NCBI RefSeq assembly: GCF_000719975.1
Contig: NZ_JOIJ01000027.1
Span: 1-38,616 of the forward strand
Source: Prauserella rugosa
GTDB taxonomy: Bacteria > Actinomycetota > Actinomycetes > Mycobacteriales > Pseudonocardiaceae
Reading direction: 5' to 3'
Length of the DNA stretch: 38,616 bases
A program made the position numbers and the translations under genes. The number at the start of each line of letters is the position of its first letter. The stretch's first letter is position 1. The notes under the pieces are model-generated. The model was not told the DNA's origin. It ran no database searches and was given only the letters and a program-made list of their open reading frames with translations. Of the stretch, positions 8,230-16,570 are shown piece after piece.

Positions 8230-9693
8230 AACGCGCAACGTCGCTTCGGTGCCGCCACTTCGGCCTCCGCGCAACGACAACGAACCGCGCAGCTCCGATT
8301 CCACGAGCGTCCGTGCGATCTGCAGACCCAGACCGTCGGCGCGTTCCAACGAGAATCCTGCGGGCAGTCCGCGTCCGTCGTCGCGGATGAGAATGTCGAG
8401 CCGCCCTGCGGAACGTTCCACCGCGATTTCCACGTCACCGGACTTGCCGGGCGCGAACGCGTGCTCGACGGCGTTCTGCACCAGCTCGGCGACGACCATC
8501 ACCAACGGCGTGGCGATCTCGGCCGCCACGATGCCGAACGAACCGCTGCGGGACAGCTTCACCTGCGCCTCGGCCGTGGCGACCTCGCCGACCATCGGCA
8601 GCACGTTGTCGAACAGCTTGTCCAGGTCGACCCGCTCGTCGACCGACATCGACAACGCCTCGTGCACCATCGCGATCGACGACACCCGCCGCACCGACTC
8701 GCTCAGCGCCTGCCGCGCCTCCCCACTGGGCGTGCGCCGCGACTGCAGGCGCAGCAGGGCCGCCACCGTCTGCAGGTTGTTCTTCACGCGGTGGTGGATC
8801 TCGCGGATCGTCGCGTCCTTCGACATCAACGCCCGGTCGCGACGCTTGACCTCGGTCACGTCCCTGGCCAGCACCAGCGCCCCGGCGGGCCGCCCCGCCG
8901 GTCGCAGCGGAAGCGCGCGGAACAGCGCCACGGCGCCCCGACGCGACTCCGCCTCGGCCCGGCTGCTCGGCTTGCCCGCGATCGCGTCGAGGATCCGATG
9001 GGAGATCTCGGTCGCGTCGAACGGATCCCGGATCAGCGAGCGGGTCAACGGCGCCAGTCTGGCTCCGACGAGTTCCGACTCGTAGCCCATGCGGTGGTAG
9101 ACCGACTGGCCGTTCGGACTGGCGAACACGACCGTGCCGTGCTGGTCGACCCGGATCAGACCGTCGCCGACGCGCGGGCTCGTGTGCACGTCGGTGCCGC
9201 CGTCCGGGCTCGGATACGTGCCGTCGGCGATCATCTGGCACAGGTCGGCCGCACTGCCCAGGTAGGCGATCTCGAGGGGGCTGGGCACGCGCGGCGAGGC
9301 GAGGTTCGAATCGCGGCTCAGCACCGCGATCGCCCGGTCGCCGAACCGCACCGGGATCGCCTCCCTGCGCATCGGCAGGTCGTTGTACCAGTGCGGTTCC
9401 TCCTCGCGGCACAGCCGCAGCTCACGGGCGGCACGCGCCAGCTGCGGGTGTTCCTCCGAGGTGAACCGCGTCCCCACCACGTCCTCGGGGTGCGCCGTCG
9501 GCCCCGTCGTCGGCCGGACCTGCGCCACACAGACGAAGTCACCCTCGCCTCCTGCCACCGGCACCCACATGAGGAAGTCGGCGAACGACAGGTCGGCCAG
9601 CAACTGCCATTCGGCCACCACCAGTTGCAGGTGGTCGACGGCCTCTCCGGGAAGCCCGGTGTTGTCGGCGAGCAGCTCCGCAAGTGTGGACAT
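8209..9693 (-). CDS. pdtaS: Sensor histidine kinase PdtaS
   Basis: A 494-residue soluble HisKA_2-class kinase. In mycobacteria PdtaS signals to the RNA-binding antiterminator PdtaR and has been linked to copper and nitric oxide sensing and translation stress. An N-terminal GAF-like domain covers about 1-160 and a PAS domain about 175-285. The phospho-acceptor motif REIHHRVKNNLQ has adjacent histidines at 300-301. The ATPase domain follows, with ELVQNAVEHAF and RDDGRGLPAGF, and the protein ends in TEATLRVPLNRRG. There is no membrane segment. Its place beside whiB1, bL37 and rsrA-sigR matches M. tuberculosis Rv3220c. No pdtaR homologue is in the window. ATG 9693 was taken as start; its ribosome site is weak. 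Confidence 0.93.
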   Translation of the reverse strand: MSTLAELLADNTGLPGEAVDHLQLVVAEWQLLADLSFADFLMWVPVAGGEGDFVCVAQVRPTTGPTAHPEDVVGTRFTSEEHPQLARAARELRLCREEEPHWYNDLPMRREAIPVRFGDRAIAVLSRDSNLASPRVPSPLEIAYLGSAADLCQMIADGTYPSPDGGTDVHTSPRVGDGLIRVDQHGTVVFASPNGQSVYHRMGYESELVGARLAPLTRSLIRDPFDATEISHRILDAIAGKPSSRAEAESRRGAVALFRALPLRPAGRPAGALVLARDVTEVKRRDRALMSKDATIREIHHRVKNNLQTVAALLRLQSRRTPSGEARQALSESVRRVSSIAMVHEALSMSVDERVDLDKLFDNVLPMVGEVATAEAQVKLSRSGSFGIVAAEIATPLVMVVAELVQNAVEHAFAPGKSGDVEIAVERSAGRLDILIRDDGRGLPAGFSLERADGLGLQIARTLVESELRGSLSLRGGRSGGTEATLRVPLNRRG

Positions 9694-9843
9694 CGGTTAT
9701 CGACCACCGCACCTCGTCAGGAATCGACGCGGATCCGGTCGTGATCCGCTCCGCAATACTCCCACGTGCCGAGCCGATACCGGGCCACCGTCGGCGGTCG
9801 GGCGCATGCGACACTTGGGTCAGCAAGTCATGGAGGAATGATC

Positions 9844-9918
9844 ATGTCGAAGCGTGCACGTAAGCGCCGCGATCGCAAGAAGAACAAGGCGAATCACGGC
9901 AAGAAGCCCAACACCTGA
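9844..9918 (+). CDS. 50S ribosomal protein bL37 (24 residues)
   Basis: A tiny, extremely basic protein whose sequence (starting MSKRARKRRDRKKNKANHGK) matches the actinobacterial ribosomal protein bL37, seen in mycobacterial 50S structures. GGAGGA stands six to seven bases before the ATG. In M. tuberculosis a gene of this kind also sits between pdtaS and the sigH operon. It is short enough to be missed by automatic gene calling. A strong bidirectional hairpin follows its stop codon. Confidence 0.9.
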   Translation: MSKRARKRRDRKKNKANHGKKPNT

Positions 9919-9957
9919 GAACCCGGCCGCCGCGGGCGGCCCCTCAGGCGTTACGGC

Positions 9958-9994
9958 AAGACCCCGGCACTTCCGAGGAAGTCGCCGGGGTCTT
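9958..9994. terminator. Bidirectional terminator between bL37 and rsrA
   Basis: A 17-18-base stem (9958-9974 with 9977-9994, one bulge) with a very tight loop. It ends in TCTT on the plus strand and starts with AAGA, so it can serve both the bL37 transcript and the convergent sigR-rsrA transcript. Confidence 0.8.
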
Positions 9995-10032
9995 CTCATG
10001 CCGGGATCAGGTGAACGTCACCACCGCCCGCG

Positions 10033-10392
10033 TCACGTGCCGTCGGAGCGCCCGCGGACCTGTTCGATGGTCAGCTCGGTCTCGCTGAACCGCACGCCAC
10101 CGCGTTCCTCGACGGTCTTGCGGATCGAGGCGCGCAGTCGTTCCTTGAGGTCGACCGGTGCCTGGTCGCCACCGCACTTGCGGTGCAGCAGCTGCTTGAT
10201 CTGGTCGTCGATGCCGTACTCCTCGAGGCACGGCGGGCAGTCCTCGATGTGCTTGCGCAGCTCGGCGTCGCGCTCCTGGCTGCACTCGCGGTCCAGGAGC
10301 AGGTAGATCTCGGCGAGCGCCTCGTCGCAGCACACGTCGCGTCCCTGACGCTCGTGTTCCGGCTTGTGCTCAGGCTGTTCCAGGGTGCTCAT
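10033..10392 (-). CDS. rsrA: Anti-sigma factor RsrA (zinc, redox sensing)
   Basis: A 119-residue ZAS-family anti-sigma factor that holds SigR inactive until thiol oxidation forms a disulfide and expels zinc. The metal site is visible: Cys22 and His48-X3-Cys52-X2-Cys55. The spacing equals that of Streptomyces RsrA Cys11, His37, Cys41 and Cys44. Extra cysteines at 21, 37 and 73 may be accessory. The N-terminal extension of about ten residues is polar. Its ATG overlaps the sigR stop codon by four bases (ATGA), so the two are translationally coupled and probably made in fixed ratio. Confidence 0.93.
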   Translation of the reverse strand: MSTLEQPEHKPEHERQGRDVCCDEALAEIYLLLDRECSQERDAELRKHIEDCPPCLEEYGIDDQIKQLLHRKCGGDQAPVDLKERLRASIRKTVEERGGVRFSETELTIEQVRGRSDGT

Positions 10393-11186
10393 CGGCCCGC
10401 CACCTCCCGCGTCGCGGAGCGGATGAAACCACGTTCCGTGGCGACATCGGCAAGCAGGCTCCGCAGTTGGCTCCGGCCACGGTGCAGACGCGACATCACG
10501 GTGCCGATCGGCGTGTCCATGATCTCGGCAATCTCCTTGTAGGCGAAGCCCTCGACGTCGGCCAGGTAGACCGCGAGGCGGAAGTCCTCCGGCAACTGCT
10601 GCAGGGCGGCCTTCACGTCGGTGTCGGGCAGCTTGTCCATCGCCTCGACCTCGGCCGACCGCAGGCCGCTCGAGGTGTGGCTCTCCGCCTGGGCGATCTG
10701 CCAGTCGGTGATCTCCTCGGTGGGCTGCTGCACCGGCTGCCGCTGCCGCTTGCGGTAGCCGTTGATGAACGTGTTGGTCAGGATCCGGTACAGCCAGGCC
10801 TTGAGGTTGGTGCCCTTCTTGAACGACGAGAACGCCGAGTACGCCTTGAGGTAGGTCTCCTGCACGAGGTCCTCGGCGTCCGCGGGGTTCCGCGTCATGC
10901 GCAACGCGGCCGAGTACAGCTGGTCGATGAGCGGCATGGCGTCCCGTTCGAAGCGGGCGATGCGCTCCTGCTCGACCTCGGGCTGCTCCTCCACGGCTGT
11001 CTCGCCGGTGGGGGCGGTGTCCTCGGCTGTCTCGGCGGTTGCGGGCTGTGCAGAGTTCTGCGTGCTCGGCAAACCGTTCCCTTCCAGATCGGTGGCCAGG
11101 TGTGCGACACGCGTGAGGTCGTCACGCGTGGCGGTGTCACGCCGGTCGTCGTTACGCCGGTCTCGGCTACCCGCCACCGACGGCAC
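10389..11186 (-). CDS. sigR: ECF sigma factor SigR (SigH) of the thiol-oxidative stress response
   Basis: Directs RNA polymerase to disulfide-stress genes (thioredoxin system, mycothiol, proteases). Region 2 begins near [15 protein letters not shown], with [18 protein letters not shown] and [20 protein letters not shown]. Region 4 has [17 protein letters not shown] and [15 protein letters not shown]. The core matches M. tuberculosis SigH and Streptomyces SigR. GTG 11186 was chosen because GGAGGAG precedes it by six bases. This gives 265 residues with an N-terminal tail of about 65 residues that is rich in charge, Thr, Glu and Ala. A shorter form could start at a TTG near 11079, which also has a purine-rich site. 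Its own SigR-type promoter lies upstream. Confidence 0.92.
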   Translation of the reverse strand: MPSVAGSRDRRNDDRRDTATRDDLTRVAHLATDLEGNGLPSTQNSAQPATAETAEDTAPTGETAVEEQPEVEQERIARFERDAMPLIDQLYSAALRMTRNPADAEDLVQETYLKAYSAFSSFKKGTNLKAWLYRILTNTFINGYRKRQRQPVQQPTEEITDWQIAQAESHTSSGLRSAEVEAMDKLPDTDVKAALQQLPEDFRLAVYLADVEGFAYKEIAEIMDTPIGTVMSRLHRGRSQLRSLLADVATERGFIRSATREVAGR

Positions 11187-11255
11187 GTATGTCTCCTCCG
11201 AGGGTACGCCTCGAGCGCCCTCGGGTCTGGTCAGAATCGTCGGCACACCACCTGC

Positions 11256-11282
11256 AACGACGACCCCTGATCGGGTATTCCC
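11256..11282 (-). promoter_or_regulatory. SigR-dependent promoter of sigR-rsrA
   Basis: On the minus strand GGGAAT (11282-11277) and GTT (11258-11256) are separated by exactly 18 bases, fitting the SigR consensus GGGAAT-N18/19-GTT. The start of transcription would be near 11250, about 64 bases before GTG 11186. It implies positive autoregulation, as known for Streptomyces sigR. Confidence 0.8.
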
Positions 11283-11325
11283 GCCCTTCGCCCGCCGCCG
11301 GTCACGCCCCGTTAGCCTGCAGCGC

Positions 11326-11802
11326 ATGGCAGGCAAGGGCACTCCGGCGACGGCGCTGCTGACCAAGCACAAGATCGCGCACACGCTTCGCACCTACGAG
11401 CACGATCCGCGGCACGAGTCGTACGGCCTCGAAGCGGCCGAGGCCCTCGACGTCGCGCCGGAGCGCGTGTTCAAGACGTTGGTCGCGGCGGTCGACGGCA
11501 AGCTCACCGTCGGCGTCGTGCCGGTCACGGGCCAACTCGATCTCAAGGCGCTGGCCTCCGCGGTCGGCGGCAAGAAGGCCAAACTCGCCGACCCCGCCGA
11601 GGCCCAGCGCGCGACCGGATACGTCGTGGGCGGCATCTCGCCGCTCGGTCACCGGTCGCGGTTGCCACTCGTCGTCGACGTCTCCGCGGAGGCGTTCCCG
11701 GCCGTGCTCGTCTCCGGTGGGCGTCGTGGTCTGGAGATCGAACTCGCCCCCGCCGACCTCGTGGACCTGACCTCGGCGACTGTGGCGCCCATCGCATCCT
11801 GA
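11326..11802 (+). CDS. ybaK: Cys-tRNA(Pro) deacylase / YbaK family protein
   Basis: A 158-residue YbaK/EbsC protein, the free-standing editing domain that hydrolyses Cys mischarged on tRNA-Pro. Recognisable segments are [22 protein letters not shown], the ERVFKTLVA strand-helix with the conserved Lys, [15 protein letters not shown], and [12 protein letters not shown] near residue 105. Length is normal. It is divergent from sigR; the 139-base gap between the two starts holds the SigR promoter on the other strand. TAGCCT stands seven bases upstream of the ATG, so the mRNA may be leaderless. Confidence 0.9.
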   Translation: MAGKGTPATALLTKHKIAHTLRTYEHDPRHESYGLEAAEALDVAPERVFKTLVAAVDGKLTVGVVPVTGQLDLKALASAVGGKKAKLADPAEAQRATGYVVGGISPLGHRSRLPLVVDVSAEAFPAVLVSGGRRGLEIELAPADLVDLTSATVAPIAS

Positions 11803-11805
11803 TCC

Positions 11806-11838
11806 ACCCGCGCGGGGGAGGACGCGAGACGCGCGGGT
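11806..11838. terminator. Convergent terminator between ybaK and the hydrolase gene
   Basis: A perfect 9-base GC stem (11806-11814 with 11830-11838) with a 15-base loop fills the 35-base gap between the converging genes. It touches the hydrolase stop codon. Confidence 0.55.
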
Positions 11839-12452
11839 CAGGACGTCAGCGGACGGATCACCCTGCCGAGCCATTCGCCCGCCGCGCGGGCGACGCCGTC
11901 GAGGTCGGCCTTCAGGCCGTGGTCGCCTGCCACCGTGACGATCTCCCGGTGCGGTCCCGGTTCGGGCCTGCCGAACGGGTCCCGCTCCCCCTGCACGACC
12001 AGCGTCGGCACCGGCACGCCGTCGAGTTCGGGCTGCCGCGACTTCTCCGGCTTACCGGGTGGGTGCTCGGGGAAGGCCAGGCACAACACGGCATCGGCCT
12101 GCCCCTCGTCCGCGGTCCGGCACGCCACCCGCGCGCCCGACGACCTGCCTCCGAAGACCAGCGGCAGGCCCTCGAACCAGCGGCCGGACAGCTCCTCGAC
12201 CACGGCCAGCCACGCCGCGTCCAGCTGTTTCGCAGGCGCGGGGGCCTTCCGCCCCGCGACCCGGTAGGGCTGCTCGACGAGCGCCACGTGCACGCCCGCC
12301 GCCCGCGCCGCCCCGGCCACCGCGACGAGATCGGGGGCGTCGATCCCACCGCCCGCGCCGTGCCCGAGCAGCAGCCCGGCCACGCCCTCGTCGGCACAGT
12401 GCAGCTCCGCGCGAGCGGGGCCGTGCGGAGTCTCGATCTCGGCGGTGGTCAT
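11838..12452 (-). CDS. Alpha/beta hydrolase (KANL3/Tex30-like family)
   Basis: A 204-residue alpha/beta hydrolase. Marks are LLLGHGAGGG after strand 3 (oxyanion region), GGRSSGARVA with the nucleophile Ser in a GxSxG elbow, LVVQGERDPFG with the acid Asp, and GDHGLK with the catalytic His. It resembles the short hydrolase family that includes human Tex30/KANSL3 domains and many unassigned bacterial proteins. No signal peptide is seen and the substrate is unknown. Its ATG overlaps the SRAP gene stop by four bases, so the two form an operon. Confidence 0.85.
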   Translation of the reverse strand: MTTAEIETPHGPARAELHCADEGVAGLLLGHGAGGGIDAPDLVAVAGAARAAGVHVALVEQPYRVAGRKAPAPAKQLDAAWLAVVEELSGRWFEGLPLVFGGRSSGARVACRTADEGQADAVLCLAFPEHPPGKPEKSRQPELDGVPVPTLVVQGERDPFGRPEPGPHREIVTVAGDHGLKADLDGVARAAGEWLGRVIRPLTS

Positions 12453-13282
12453 CGCGCGTCCGGGACGTCGAACAGCGCGCCCTCGCTCGCCGGGGCGTCG
12501 AGATTCGGGGTGTCGAGGTTCGGGGCCTGCGGTTCGACGCGTTCGAGCAGCTGCGGCCCGTTGTTGCGCACGTTGTTCACCAGCGGCGACACGGGACGCA
12601 GTTCGAGCGCGTCGAGCACGTCCAACCCGGGCGGCTCCAGCAGCGACGTTGCGTCGGTGCGGTCCGGGTCGAGCCAGTCCTGCCACTTCTCGCGGGTCAT
12701 CAGCAGCGGCATCCGGTCGTGCACCTCGGTCAGCTGGCCGCGTGCCTCGGTCGTGATGATCGAGCAGGTGACCAGTGGCGGGGCGTCGGGATCGCCCTTC
12801 GGGTCGCGCCAGGTCTCCCAGATGCCCGCGAACGCCAACGACGAGCCGTCCCCGCTGGTCATGAAGAACGGCTCCTTCGGCGCCTTCTTCTTCGAGCCGC
12901 CCCCGGGAACGGGCCCGACCTTCCACTCGTACCAGCCGTCGGCGGGCACGAGGCAGCGCCGACGGGCGAGTGCCTTGCGGAAGGCGGGCTTCTCGGCGGC
13001 CGTCTCCGCACGCGTGTTGATCATGCGGTTGCCGATGGCTGCGTCCTTGGCCCAGAACGGGACGAGTCCCCAGCGCATCACGCGCAGGGCGCGTTCGGCC
13101 GGCGCGTCCTCGTCCACCTGGCCCTCCGCGTCGCGCGGATGGCGTTCGACGACGGTCACCACGTTCTTGGTGGGCGCCACGTTGTAGTTCTCCGTCGGCG
13201 CACCGCCCTGCGTGCCGTCGGCCGCCTCGAACTCCTCCATCAGCGCCGCCGGGTTCTTCGTCGCGGCGTAACGCCCGCACAT
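12449..13282 (-). CDS. SOS response-associated peptidase (SRAP, YedK/HMCES family)
   Basis: Forms a covalent thiazolidine cross-link with abasic sites in single-stranded DNA through its N-terminal Cys2, protecting them from strand breaks. Initiator Met is followed by CGRYAA, so Cys2 is exposed after Met removal; this also fixes the start. Asn in NTRAET, Glu in GWYEW and His in VHDRMPLLM complete the active site. The 277-residue length includes a C-terminal extension with NLDTPNLDAPASEG that is probably disordered. The M. tuberculosis counterpart is Rv3226c in the same neighbourhood. GGGAG precedes the ATG by five bases. Confidence 0.93.
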   Translation of the reverse strand: MCGRYAATKNPAALMEEFEAADGTQGGAPTENYNVAPTKNVVTVVERHPRDAEGQVDEDAPAERALRVMRWGLVPFWAKDAAIGNRMINTRAETAAEKPAFRKALARRRCLVPADGWYEWKVGPVPGGGSKKKAPKEPFFMTSGDGSSLAFAGIWETWRDPKGDPDAPPLVTCSIITTEARGQLTEVHDRMPLLMTREKWQDWLDPDRTDATSLLEPPGLDVLDALELRPVSPLVNNVRNNGPQLLERVEPQAPNLDTPNLDAPASEGALFDVPDAR

Positions 13283-13460
13283 GGCGTCTCCCTGCTGCTC
13301 GTCGGCGTGGTCGCCTCCGCCCCAGCCTGGCACGGGCGTGCGGCCGGAGGCGAACGCGATGAGGGATCATTACCCGCAGGGCAGGCCCGCGGCAACACAC
13401 ACCGCCGCGGGAACCCGCACGTGACGACGGTAATGCGACAGTGACGAGAGGTGGACGTCC

Positions 13461-14456
13461 GTGGCCCGCGGCGACTGGCGCAAACTCGACGAGAGTGACG
13501 TCCGCGTGCGCCCGGGCAAGAGCACCAGGCCGCGCAGCAAGCGCAGGCCGAGCCACGCCGACGCCGTGCCCGCCATGGTGACCTCGGTGGACCGCGGCCG
13601 TTGGCGGTGCGCGGTGGAGGCCGACCCGGACCGGGCCGTGACCGCGATGCGCGCCCGCGAGCTGGGCCGGACCCCGATCGTCGTCGGCGACCGCGTGCAC
13701 CTGGTCGGCGACGTCAGCGGCAAGCCGGACACGCTCGCCCGGATCGTGCGGGTCGAGGAGCGCGCGAGCGTGCTGCGCCGCACCGCCGACGACACCGATC
13801 CCTACGAACGGGTCGTCGTGGCCAACGCCGACCAGCTGCTCATCGTCACCGCGCTCGCCGACCCGCCACCGCGCACCGGATTCATCGACCGCTGTCTGGT
13901 CGCCTGCTACACCGGCGGGCTCGACCCGGTGCTGTGCCTGACCAAGGCCGACCTCGCCGACCCCGGCGACCTGCTGGCCGAGTACGCCGACCTGGAGGTC
14001 CCCGCCGTCGTCACGCGGCACGACGCACCGCTCGACGACCTGTTGGGCCGCCTGGCCGGCCGCGTGTCCGCGCTCGTCGGACACTCCGGCGTCGGCAAGT
14101 CGACACTGGTCAACCGGCTCGTCCCGGACGCCGAGCTGGCGACGGGCGAGGTCAGCGCGGTCGGCAAGGGCAGGCACACGTCGGTCAGTGCCGTCGCACT
14201 GCCCCTGCCCGGCAACGACGGCTGGGTGGTCGACACGCCGGGCGTGCGTTCGTTCGGCCTCGCGCACGTGACCGCCGACGACATCGTGGGCGCGTTCGCC
14301 GGTTTCGCCGAGGCCGCCGAGGAGTGCCCACCCGGCTGCGGCCACCTCGGCCCACCCGAGGATCCCGACTGCGTGCTCGACGACGTGCCCTCGGCCGCCA
14401 CCCGCCTGGCCTCCCTGCGCCGGCTGCTGGCCTCGCGGGCGGGCCTGGCCGACTGA
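13461..14456 (+). CDS. rsgA: Ribosome small subunit-dependent GTPase RsgA
   Basis: A circularly permuted GTPase that helps late maturation of the 30S subunit. It has 331 residues: an N-terminal OB-fold domain, then G4 (TKAD, about 161), G1 (GHSGVGKST, 207-215) and G3 (DTPG, 258-261) in the permuted order. A C-terminal zinc-knuckle-like segment follows, with CPPGCGHLGP and a later Cys and residues around 325-365 of the family reduced. The N-terminal 30 residues are very basic, as in actinobacterial RsgA. The start is GTG 13461 with a GAGAGG-type site. In M. tuberculosis rsgA (Rv3228) follows aroA; aroA is absent here. Confidence 0.93.
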   Translation: MARGDWRKLDESDVRVRPGKSTRPRSKRRPSHADAVPAMVTSVDRGRWRCAVEADPDRAVTAMRARELGRTPIVVGDRVHLVGDVSGKPDTLARIVRVEERASVLRRTADDTDPYERVVVANADQLLIVTALADPPPRTGFIDRCLVACYTGGLDPVLCLTKADLADPGDLLAEYADLEVPAVVTRHDAPLDDLLGRLAGRVSALVGHSGVGKSTLVNRLVPDAELATGEVSAVGKGRHTSVSAVALPLPGNDGWVVDTPGVRSFGLAHVTADDIVGAFAGFAEAAEECPPGCGHLGPPEDPDCVLDDVPSAATRLASLRRLLASRAGLAD

Positions 14457-14547
14457 CCTCGCCGACGGCGCCGCTGCCCTGCCGAGTTCACCTGCCCGTG
14501 GCCCCGGATCGCGTGCGCGACGGAACCGCCCACCGATCCCCGGCGTC

Positions 14548-14553
14548 TACCAT
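14548..14553 (+). promoter_or_regulatory. Possible -10 for the first lipoprotein gene
   Basis: TACCAT lies 55 bases before the ATG. An equivalent TACGGT precedes the second lipoprotein gene (15600-15605) at a similar distance, and a GGAACCGC block stands upstream of both, suggesting that the promoter region was duplicated with the gene. Confidence 0.4.
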
Positions 14554-14607
14554 GACGACACGATTCGCCGCGCGTTCACGGGCGGACGACACCGACAAGG
14601 GGATCTC

Positions 14608-15462
14608 ATGCGAAAGACTGCTCTCGCCGCCGGCGCGGCGGCGTTGCTCCTGCTCGCCGGCTGCAGCGGCGACGACACCGCGAGCAATGGCGGCGGTGGC
14701 GGCAACGGCGACGGGGGTTCCGGTGTCGTCGGCAACCTGTTCGGCGACGCGAACTCGCTGGCCGACGCCGCCTCGCAGAACACGTCCGAGAAGAAGTCCG
14801 CCAAGTTCACGATGACGATGAACATGATGGGCCTGCAGGCGACCGCCGAGGGTGAGGGCCTCTACGACGGCGCCGACTCCAAGCAGTCGATGACGATGGA
14901 CATGATGGGACAGAAGATCGATTCCATCGTGGTCGGCGACACCATGTACATGAAGATGCCGCAGGGCATGGGTGGCAGCGCCGACAAGCCCTGGATGAAA
15001 CAAAGTCTCACCGCGGGCGACCAGAGCTCCCAGATGATGGAGTACAACGACCCGAGCAAGATGATGGAGTTCATCCAGAAGGCAGGCGAGATCACCGACA
15101 GCGAGGAAACGACCGTCGAGGGTCAGCAGGCCACGCACTACAAGGTTGCGCTCGACTTCGAGAAGATGGCCGGCGAACTCGGCGGAATGGCCGGCGGCGC
15201 CAATGCGCAGGAAATGGCGAAGAAGGTCGGCGACCTCCCCATGGAGGTCTGGTTGAACGACGAACAGCTGCCCATCAAGATCACGATGGACCTGAGCGAA
15301 GTCATGAAGCAGGCCGCGGCCGAGGCCGGCGGAAACGCCTCCGGCATGTCCGGCGACGCCAAGATCGAGATGACCTACAGCGACTGGGGCACCCCGGTGA
15401 ACATCGAGGAGCCGCCCGCCGACCAGGTCGGCGAGATGCCGACCGGCGCCATGCCGAACTGA
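14608..15462 (+). CDS. Methionine-rich lipoprotein, LppX/LprAFG-like (copy 1)
   Basis: A 284-residue exported lipoprotein. The signal peptide ends in the lipobox LLAG-Cys19, followed by a Gly/Asn/Asp-rich tether of about 25 residues. The folded part resembles the LppX_LprAFG family, whose members bind or carry lipids at the mycobacterial envelope; the assignment rests on overall pattern and is tentative. About 28 of 284 residues are Met, many in alternating runs such as FTMTMNMMG and SMTMDMMGQ, which would form Met-faced beta strands. AAGGGGA stands before the ATG. A close paralogue follows in tandem; EITDSEETTVEGQQATHY is shared exactly. Confidence 0.82.
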   Translation: MRKTALAAGAAALLLLAGCSGDDTASNGGGGGNGDGGSGVVGNLFGDANSLADAASQNTSEKKSAKFTMTMNMMGLQATAEGEGLYDGADSKQSMTMDMMGQKIDSIVVGDTMYMKMPQGMGGSADKPWMKQSLTAGDQSSQMMEYNDPSKMMEFIQKAGEITDSEETTVEGQQATHYKVALDFEKMAGELGGMAGGANAQEMAKKVGDLPMEVWLNDEQLPIKITMDLSEVMKQAAAEAGGNASGMSGDAKIEMTYSDWGTPVNIEEPPADQVGEMPTGAMPN

Positions 15463-15485
15463 TCCACGACCCCATTCACGCGGCG

Positions 15486-15522
15486 AAAGGTCCGGATTCC
15501 GGCGAACGGATTCCGGGCCTTT
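15486..15522 (+). terminator. Terminator between the two lipoprotein genes
   Basis: Sixteen-base arms (15486-15501 and 15507-15522) pair with one mismatch and one G-U around a 5-base loop, ending in CCTTT and followed by a pyrimidine-rich run. The second copy therefore has its own transcription unit. Confidence 0.75.
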
Positions 15523-15673
15523 CCCGTGTTTCCTCCACCGTTTCCGTCCCGCCGTCGAGGAAACGCCGATCCCCTGTCGAGTCGCCACGCGGAACCGCTA
15601 CGGTGTGCCCTACATCGAATGCACGGACGGACGGCGTCGTACCGTCCGCGCAGGAAAACTACTTGGGGATTTC

Positions 15674-16519
15674 ATGCGAAAGACATCGTTGGTCGCCGGT
15701 GCGGCCGCACTTCTGCTCGTCCTGTCCGGCTGCGGAGGCAACGACAGCGCCGACGGCGGCAACGGCAACGGGGGCAACGGTTCCGGCGATGCCGGCGCCG
15801 TCGGTCAGCTCTTCTCGGACGCCGGTCAGCTCGCCGACACGGCCTCCCAGAACACGTCGGACAAGAAGAGCGCGAAGTTCGACATGGTCATGAAGATGGG
15901 CCAGCAGCAGATCACCTACGACGGTGAGGGCGAGTTCACCGCCGAGCCGAAGGTCAAGATGACCATGGACATGGGTGGCCAGAAGGTCGAGACGATCATG
16001 ATCGGCCAGACCATGTACATGCAGATGGGCCAGGGCGGCCAGTACATGAAGATGGACGTCGGCGAGCTCACCGGTCAGCAGGGCGGTGCCCAGGCTGCCG
16101 AGATGAACGACCCGACGAAGCTCCTCGAGTTCGCGAAGAAGGCCGGTGAGATCACCGACAGCGAGGAGACGACCGTCGAGGGCCAGCAGGCCACGCACTA
16201 CACCATCGACCTCGACTTCGCGAAGATGGCCGACGAGATGGGCGCGCTGACCGGAGCCGCCGGTGAGCAGCTCAAGGGCGTGGACGCGAACGTGCCGATG
16301 GAGGTCTGGCTGAACAGCGAGGACCTGCCCATCAAGATGACCATGGACATGAGCGAGCTCATGAAGCAGGCCATGGAGCAGGCAGGCGGCGGTGCGAACC
16401 AGATGGCCGCAGGCGGCATGACCATGGAGATGAACTACCGCGACTGGGGCACCCCGGTGAACATCGAGGAGCCGCCCGCGGACCAGGTGCAGGACGCCCC
16501 GGCGGGCCTGCCCAACTGA
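15674..16519 (+). CDS. Methionine-rich lipoprotein, LppX/LprAFG-like (copy 2)
   Basis: A 281-residue paralogue of the preceding gene. The signal peptide ends with the lipobox LLSG-Cys, then a Gly/Asn/Ser tether. Methionine makes up about 26 of 281 residues, in runs such as FDMVMKMG, KMTMDMGG and MYMQMGQGGQYMKMD. The last 30 residues are nearly identical to copy 1 (DWGTPVNIEEPPADQV). GGGGA precedes ATG 15674; an upstream ATG at 15605 is in frame but lacks a signal-peptide context. A perfect terminator follows. The role may be lipid carriage, with the Met faces offering metal binding or oxidant scavenging as an untested alternative. Confidence 0.82.
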   Translation: MRKTSLVAGAAALLLVLSGCGGNDSADGGNGNGGNGSGDAGAVGQLFSDAGQLADTASQNTSDKKSAKFDMVMKMGQQQITYDGEGEFTAEPKVKMTMDMGGQKVETIMIGQTMYMQMGQGGQYMKMDVGELTGQQGGAQAAEMNDPTKLLEFAKKAGEITDSEETTVEGQQATHYTIDLDFAKMADEMGALTGAAGEQLKGVDANVPMEVWLNSEDLPIKMTMDMSELMKQAMEQAGGGANQMAAGGMTMEMNYRDWGTPVNIEEPPADQVQDAPAGLPN

Positions 16520-16531
16520 CGCTTCCGCGAC

Positions 16532-16567
16532 CTGTGCCCCCGAGACCACCTCGTCTCGGGGGCACAG
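16532..16567 (+). terminator. Perfect terminator after the second lipoprotein gene
   Basis: Fifteen-base perfect arms (16532-16546 and 16553-16567) with a 6-base loop, 13 bases after the stop codon. Confidence 0.85.
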
Positions 16568-16570
16568 TCG

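Noticed and set aside
11838..14345. One long minus-strand open frame covering hydrolase, SRAP and rsgA regions
   Set aside because: Only the last 204 residues look like protein. The upstream part is antisense to rsgA and out of frame with SRAP.
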